A stretch of DNA of 64,000 nt. Source: Struthio camelus. Taxonomy: Eukaryota > Chordata > Aves > Struthioniformes > Struthionidae. The stretch is from NCBI RefSeq assembly GCF_040807025.1, contig NC_090947.1, positions 8,122,001-8,186,000 of the forward strand, given 5' to 3'. Both the position numbers and the translations under genes were made by a program. Position 1 is the stretch's first letter; each line of letters starts with the position of its first letter. Below are positions 58,140 to 64,000 of this stretch, one piece after another. Below the pieces are notes generated by a model. It was given only the letters and a program-made list of their open reading frames with translations. It had not been told where the DNA came from and made no database searches.

Positions 58140-60615
58140 GGTTGTGTTAAGTCTAATTGCCCTTGTACCTCTACTTGTATCTGTTGCAAGGCTTTCTCTA
58201 GGTGGGAAAGGGCTGCTTGCTGTCTCCTGTTGATTCTCAGTGGGTGGGATTATTAGGAGAGCTTGTTAATGTAGTTTAGGCTGCCACGGAGCAGAAAGAG
58301 GAAACAAAAAGCAAAATCTCTGGGGAGCTTTTGAATCAGAATGGTGGACTGGTTCCTAGAAATGAAACTGCTTCACATCAGTGCAAAGAAATGATCTTAT
58401 GCATGAGGAAGGGTTGTAAAACTCTATTCCTTTCAGGTTCCTGGGAAAATGCCTGGTACCCCAAATCTCCCTGGGGAAGGGATTTGCTACTTTTGCTCAG
58501 GGTTACTGGCTAAGGGCAAATATCCACAAACAAGGAGGAACTTCCTTACTGCTTAAGCCCCTGCACAGTAACCAGCAGCAGTTTGGATACAGAGCACAAG
58601 CAGAAGTTGGACTGATTCAGACATATATGGGCTGCACGTAACTAATTTTCCATTTCTATTCCAGATATAAGTTATTTGTGGCATAGAAATTTTGGCAGCA
58701 GGAGTTTCCAGCTACTTGAACCTGGACTACAGGAAATTGGCATTTCCTCACCTCTCTCAGCCTCCCTGAGCTCTCGTGATGGTCCTGCGCTCAGTCCTGA
58801 GACATCCACTCCAGTACTGTCCTAAGCCGTGTTTTGCTGTAGATTTCTGTGTTAACTGGCACACTTCCTGATCCACTGACTTGTACATGAGGTGCTAACA
58901 ATGCGTTCGAGATGTCAGCTTGTAGGTAAAGAAAAGGTAGCATGTTTGCCTGAGAGTAGATCTCTGTAGTGCTGCTACAGAGCGAATTTTGGTTTTCTAC
59001 AGTTTCCTTTATGAAAAACTTTCCATTGGGGAAAAAAAAAGACTACCTCCAGTGCCAATCCTTGGGGCATAGCCATAAAGCACTGTCAATGTATTGCACA
59101 TTCCCCTTTAGTTAGGGCTTGTGTCGCCTGATAATATCAATTCATCCTAAGATTTACTGCCAAACTTCTTAGCACCACACTAGGAGAGTGCAGTGCACAC
59201 ACATGCTCTCCTGCAACACCACCTGAGACAGCAGGGGAACGAAAACTGAGAGAGTACAACAGGGACTTTACCGTGACCCAGAACCTCAGGTTTATGCACC
59301 TGCATTTTTTGTATCTGTAGTATCAATACATCTTTGCACCTCACACCTCAGGGTTCCTCTTCTTTAATTAAATTCTGAATTCCTCTACTGAAAGTGAAAT
59401 ATATTACTTTCAAGACTGCAGCTGTTCTTTAAATCAGTTCTGGCCTGCAGGGTCTGTCCCTAAACTAGGAGGCACCATCTCCTATTCACGTCCCACAGCA
59501 CAAATGCACCACAGTCCATAAGGCCGGAGTATTCACAGGCTTTGCGTTGCAATTATCTTCCTCTTGTGGTTTGACATGAAACCTTTACCACTTCCCCAGC
59601 GGGTTTAGGGGTTACTTGACCTTCCTCAAATTGCTCGGAGCCCTCAATGTGAATGAAACGATCATTCCTTCAGGCTCCTTGTGAACTCCAACAAAACTCT
59701 GACCATAAATGACCCACTGGGAATCCAACCTGGATGTTTTCGGCAGGCACAGTTCAGCTGTGTGGAAGCAGAGTGCCGCATTGATTCTTAATCTCTCCGT
59801 AATTCATGGAAAAAACAAATACTCGTCAGAGGGCACTATGGTAAAAGAGCCATAGCTAGTTCATCTGGTAGACAACATGTTGATTTCAAATCAGGGATTG
59901 TCAGGCAGGAAAGTGAGATGAGTTGGTAAGTCAAGAACAGGGTTTTCCTGAGCAAACACGTATATACATGGAAGTGTTGCAGAGAAAAGGTGCAAATTGT
60001 TAGCCGTGACCTTAAGCAAAGAGGAAAGCACTGAAAGAAGTAGGGACTCAGTTTAGCAGTGGGTACTCTGGTTAGATAACCAGCTCCTGCACAGGGATGT
60101 AGATGGGCACCCTGGTGTTCAGGTTAACATTACATTCCCTCCCATTGCTCTACCAGAAGACCTCTTCCAGACTACTTAACCTCCCCCTTAAGGCAAAAAT
60201 ATCCTCTGCATATCCACGAATACACTGATTTCACCATAAATGGCTTTTAAAACTATCGGTGAAAATAGCTAACTACTACTGCCTATGAGAAATGCTAGAT
60301 GTAAGCTCCTGTGTAATGGTAGAGAGTCCAAAGGAACCTACCACCAACTGAGAAGGAAATTCAAGGAACAAAGAGTTTCTGAAAGAAGGAAGAAACTTGA
60401 GGTTCACTTTGAGATGCTGCTGGATAAAGGACAAATGATGAAAGTCTGACCAAGGAAGTTTAAAATACATATATTGTACTCTAGACAGATAAATGATTTA
60501 TATTCATGGTAACAAAGCCTGTCTCAATAAGCTTTGAGAAATGTCAGGCTCCATCACCGCTTTTCTTTGAAAAAGAGATTTTTATTCTTAATAAAATTTT
60601 TTTATTATACTGCAT
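58140..60615 (+). other. ICOS: ICOS 3' UTR (probable extent)
   Basis: No AATAAA was seen between the stop and 60590, so a 3' UTR of about 2.4 kb is inferred, similar to the long mammalian ICOS 3' UTR. It holds a GTACTGT heptamer at 58814-58820 (miR-101 seed match). No repeats recognised. Confidence 0.5.
60590..60595 (+). terminator. ICOS: Polyadenylation signal AATAAA (ICOS candidate)
   Basis: First canonical hexamer seen downstream of ICOS, 2.45 kb after the stop, followed by a T-rich tract. Further hexamers at 60915-60920 and 62341-62346 are alternatives. Confidence 0.45.
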
Positions 60616-63199
60616 GTGTCCTTAAGAAACTTCATGCATGCATGTCATGTGAAAGAAACAGGCTCTACGACCTCCACAGCGAGACAGGGAGAGGGTACTG
60701 GCAGTTTAACCCTATAGAGCATCTTGGTGGGAAACAGGAAAAGGACTAAGGAATACAACTGATTAAAAAAAGTGAAAAACATACAAATTTGGAGCTGTTT
60801 CCACATGGTGAACAAATGATGCTTTTGGATCTGCTTGTTTCTTTTTGTTTTCAAGAAAAAGTCTTTTTTTATTCCCTGATTTCTTCTTCCTCTTTATCTT
60901 TTAGTCCTTTACACAATAAATGGCTAATTTTCAGGATTATTTTTGGATAGTTTCTTTCTGTCATTCTTCAATGCCTCCAAATCTAAAGGAGCTGGAAGAA
61001 GATAAAGGATGGCAGAATGAAAAAACATCTATGAGAAATGTAACATGAGTCAAATTTATAGACTGAGTGACAAAAAGGATTAAAAGAAAAGAAAACAAAA
61101 AAGGAGCGAAGAAAAATAAACAAAAAGCCTGATATTCTAACAGGTCAACATTTGGAAAAGTAAAAACTCTCTTTGGAAACTCCTAGTTTTGGAAAAAGAC
61201 CATTTTTGCAGGGAAAAAAAATCAAATAAGAAAAGAATTCTACAAAATACACTTCCAAGACAAGCAGAAGCATGAGTAATATCTAAATTATCTCTCGGAA
61301 ACTGGGGTAAAATCAACTACGACTGAAAAAGCAATCTCAACCTACGTTTTCTGTTTGCTGCATAATGGTTTAGGCTTGTAACAGAAATTTTACTATTGTA
61401 CAGCAATTTGTGATGGCGGGGTCTACAACTGCGCCTCTCCATCTTCCTCTTCTATTGCTTCATAGGGATTATGATTAGAAAAGTATTTCACCTGAGCCTT
61501 TTCCAGGAACAGAATCCCTAAGAATAGTGTTTGTGTAAATCTAGTTTCTGTCCTACCACAAATAACTTAAGATCTGACATTAATAAGATGCTTTATCCTT
61601 TCTGACTTATTTTTGTTATAACCTTCCCCATATATATTTACACTGCGTAATGCCCTTTATATCTTCCCAGTCCATGCCTAGAAAACTGTATGAAGGCAGT
61701 AAGTCAGTATACCAAATCGGGTGTATGGCAAAGAACTTCTCATAATCTCCTTGTAGGTTAACACCTGAAGCAGAAATTTAAAACTTGAGCAAACTAAGCC
61801 AAACTTAATCTTGCTAAACAGGTAGTATGATCTAGTGTGAACAGCTGATAACTTTGGCTACCACAAAATTTAAGGAAGGATAAATGACGAGAATAACTCA
61901 TAATCTGAACACCTGTCCACCTGGAGAGGGGTTGAAATCGAAACCTGAATATGCATTTTGTAAGTTTATCTTCCCAGCCTGGGTTCTGAACCCTGAATGC
62001 CCTTGGACTTTAATGATCAGATTCAAGACTGGAATTTTGTAGCTGATGGATAATACTGGATATGAAATGCCATCATAAAATGTCATGGGCCATTTTCCCT
62101 TAGCACAGATATTTCATTAACTTCAAAGTTCAAGTAGTTTTAAATTTTACCATACTTCATAGACTTTTACAAAGCGTATTCAAGGCTAGGGGAAGAGAGG
62201 ATCTGAAACTAGAGTAAAGCAAAGAAATTAATCGAAACTGGGATCGATACTGCATACAATGTTATTTATAAGGTGTTTTATATGTGGAGAGTCTGTTATG
62301 CATGTGAATCTATAACTTGCCATGGAGAAGATGTATCAATAATAAAGGTAGAAAAAGCACAGGCCATTGAGATTACTTATTTAAAAATAAGGCCAACCGG
62401 TTAGTGGGGGCTTTTGCCACACTAGGCTTACTGGGGAGCTGGACCTAAGTATTTGCCTTTGGTTTAACTTTAACTGTGATGAGACACTTCACGTACTCAA
62501 GTCACCTGAGTTGTACTGCCCATTATTTCTAAAGCAGTCTACTGACGGTCATTTAAAATTCCTTTTTCCCTGTGAGAGGAAATTTTGAGGATCATATCGA
62601 TATTCTCTGATTACAGGTTCAATTCAGTATGGGGGGTGGATGGAGGAGAGGGAGAAACAGGAAGGATTAAACAGCTTCTCTGACAAAATGAACTGTACAG
62701 ATACAAACTGCAGATATGAAGGAGGTGTCGGGGAGAACTTCATCTAAATTAGTATCTCCAAACTATTTAGTTCCTCCTGGGATTAATAAGATCTGGTATG
62801 GTTTGAGATCAACTTTTAAAAAGAGATAAATCAGCTCTGATTATCAATGAGAAAGATTTAACTGCTGCACACATCAAGTGTGACCATTTTTAAGAATGGC
62901 AAAGAGTTACATCTTTGAAATCCTGAAGATCTTCCACATATTAAATCCTGCATCAGTCCCTCTAATTGTTAATACACTGATACTGGCAGATCTATCACCC
63001 AGGTGTTTCACCTTCTGTCCCAATACATGGCACGAGCTGGTTTTACTGCAGCTCATAGAGTATGTTGCGTCTCCCAGAGCTGAAGCAAGGACTCAAGGTC
63101 TGGACTGTGCAAAGACTGACAAGGCTTGCAACCTTTCCCCCTGCAGACAAGCAAGGCTCACGGACTGCCCTACGGCTCTCCTGAAACGCTAAGTCTGGA
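60616..63199. other. DNA downstream of ICOS
   Basis: AT-rich non-coding sequence with AATAAA hexamers at 60915 and 62341 that could extend ICOS transcripts. Nothing else recognised. Confidence 0.5.
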
Positions 63200-63249
63200 A
63201 CGCTGAGAAGAAAGCAGGACGGGGACGCTGAGAAGAAAGCAGGACGGGG
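63200..63249 (+). repeat. Perfect 25-bp tandem duplication
   Basis: Two identical adjacent 25-nt copies beginning ACGCTGAGAAGAAAGCAGG (63200-63224 and 63225-63249). Confidence 0.95.
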
Positions 63250-64000
63250 ACGTGGTGTTCTTAGCGCCGGCTGCTGGAGTGAGATAGGGCAGGAGGGAGC
63301 ACACCGCCTTCGAAAGGTGGCAGTTCAGTTGAGGATGCCCTCTGTGCAGTGTGAGAGCTCTGCACGGGCTTTTCAGGCTACTGAGGCCAAATACTGGAGT
63401 AGGGAGCTTGAAACTAGGATTCTCAGGCGTTTTGCCAGCTGCTTTCCTCCACAAAATGTAAGGCACTTGGGTATGTCTATTCAATCAAATCATTTGCCCT
63501 TTGCAAAACAAAAAACGACAGTAAGATTTGCTCATTGAGGCTTCTCTGGGTTGGAGTGAACTGGCAGGCAGTGTAGTAAGCACCTGACCGAGCGCCAGCA
63601 GAAGTGCCTAGTTTGACCCTCCTGTCTGTGGCTCCTCCTGCCGATCAGACTGGCACCGGGCTGCACACTGCTGGCCTGGGTCGTGAGCGTGAGCCAAAGG
63701 GACAACAGCGTCGGACAAGGGTCCCAGCACTGGGAGCTGAGCTTAGTATTGTTGCTCTCATGAAACTGAGATAAGAGCTACCTCGGTTTAGGAGCCACGA
63801 CACCCTTTGCACTGCTGCACCTGCCCAGAAAGAGGAAGCTTGGCGAGAGGCATGGGGGCAGCCCCTGCTTGGCTGCACACAGGTAGTGACTAAGCATGAG
63901 ACTGCCACAAGCATTTTAGACGGATATGGGGGTTCCAGAAGTGTCAGAAAGTTAAACTAAAGCATTCAGTTAAAGGATTATCCTTAAAGGATTTTGGGGG
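63250..64000. other. Right-edge intergenic DNA
   Basis: No gene or repeat recognised. Confidence 0.45.

Noticed and set aside
59855-59910. tRNA-like stretch (TAGTTCATCTGGTAGA ... TTTCAAATC)
   Set aside because: It hints at A and B boxes, but the anticodon and acceptor stems do not pair.
1-64000. Endogenous retrovirus or complete transposon
   Set aside because: No LTR pair, primer-binding site, reverse transcriptase or transposase reading frame was recognised; only truncated CR1 and SINE remnants.

Overview
This is a 64 kb piece of vertebrate nuclear DNA, most likely from a bird. It has spliced genes with GT..AG introns, few transposons, CR1 LINE fragments and old sauropsid-type tRNA-derived SINEs. 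Two adjacent T-cell costimulatory receptor genes lie on the + strand only about 20 kb apart, closer than I recall for mammals. The species cannot be named from the sequence alone.

Layout: (1) 1-24.7 kb is intergenic DNA upstream of CTLA4, with old CR1 and SINE remnants, several CpG-dense patches (the largest about 14.64-16.64 kb) and an AT-rich stretch. In other vertebrates CD28 lies upstream of CTLA4, but no CD28 exon was recognised here. (2) 24,736-29,054 is CTLA4: a TATA-like element, four coding exons (205 aa) and a 3' UTR. (3) 29.1-48.3 kb is the CTLA4-ICOS interval: simple repeats, two CR1 fragments, and CpG-dense patches at 35.4 kb and 43.9-44.3 kb. (4) 48,400-60,595 is ICOS: four coding exons (199 aa), a 7.1 kb first intron and a probable 2.4 kb 3' UTR. 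(5) 60.6-64 kb is downstream DNA with no gene recognised.

Both genes encode type I membrane proteins with one V-type Ig domain, and they share the same plan: exon 1 signal peptide, exon 2 IgV, exon 3 stalk and transmembrane segment, exon 4 tail. Intron phases are 1, 1 and 0 in both, as expected for tandem duplicates of the CD28 family. CTLA4 (MYPPPY ligand loop, YVKM tail) is the inhibitory receptor for CD80/CD86. ICOS (FLPPPY loop, YMPM tail) is the inducible costimulator that signals through PI3-kinase.

The points most worth checking are: loss of the B-strand cysteine (Phe42) in ICOS; an in-frame, stop-free 78-nt candidate exon in ICOS intron 3; frame-shifting transmembrane exons in both genes that would give soluble isoforms if skipped; miR-155-type sites in the CTLA4 3' UTR and a miR-101-type site in the ICOS 3' UTR; and several CpG islands with no gene assigned.
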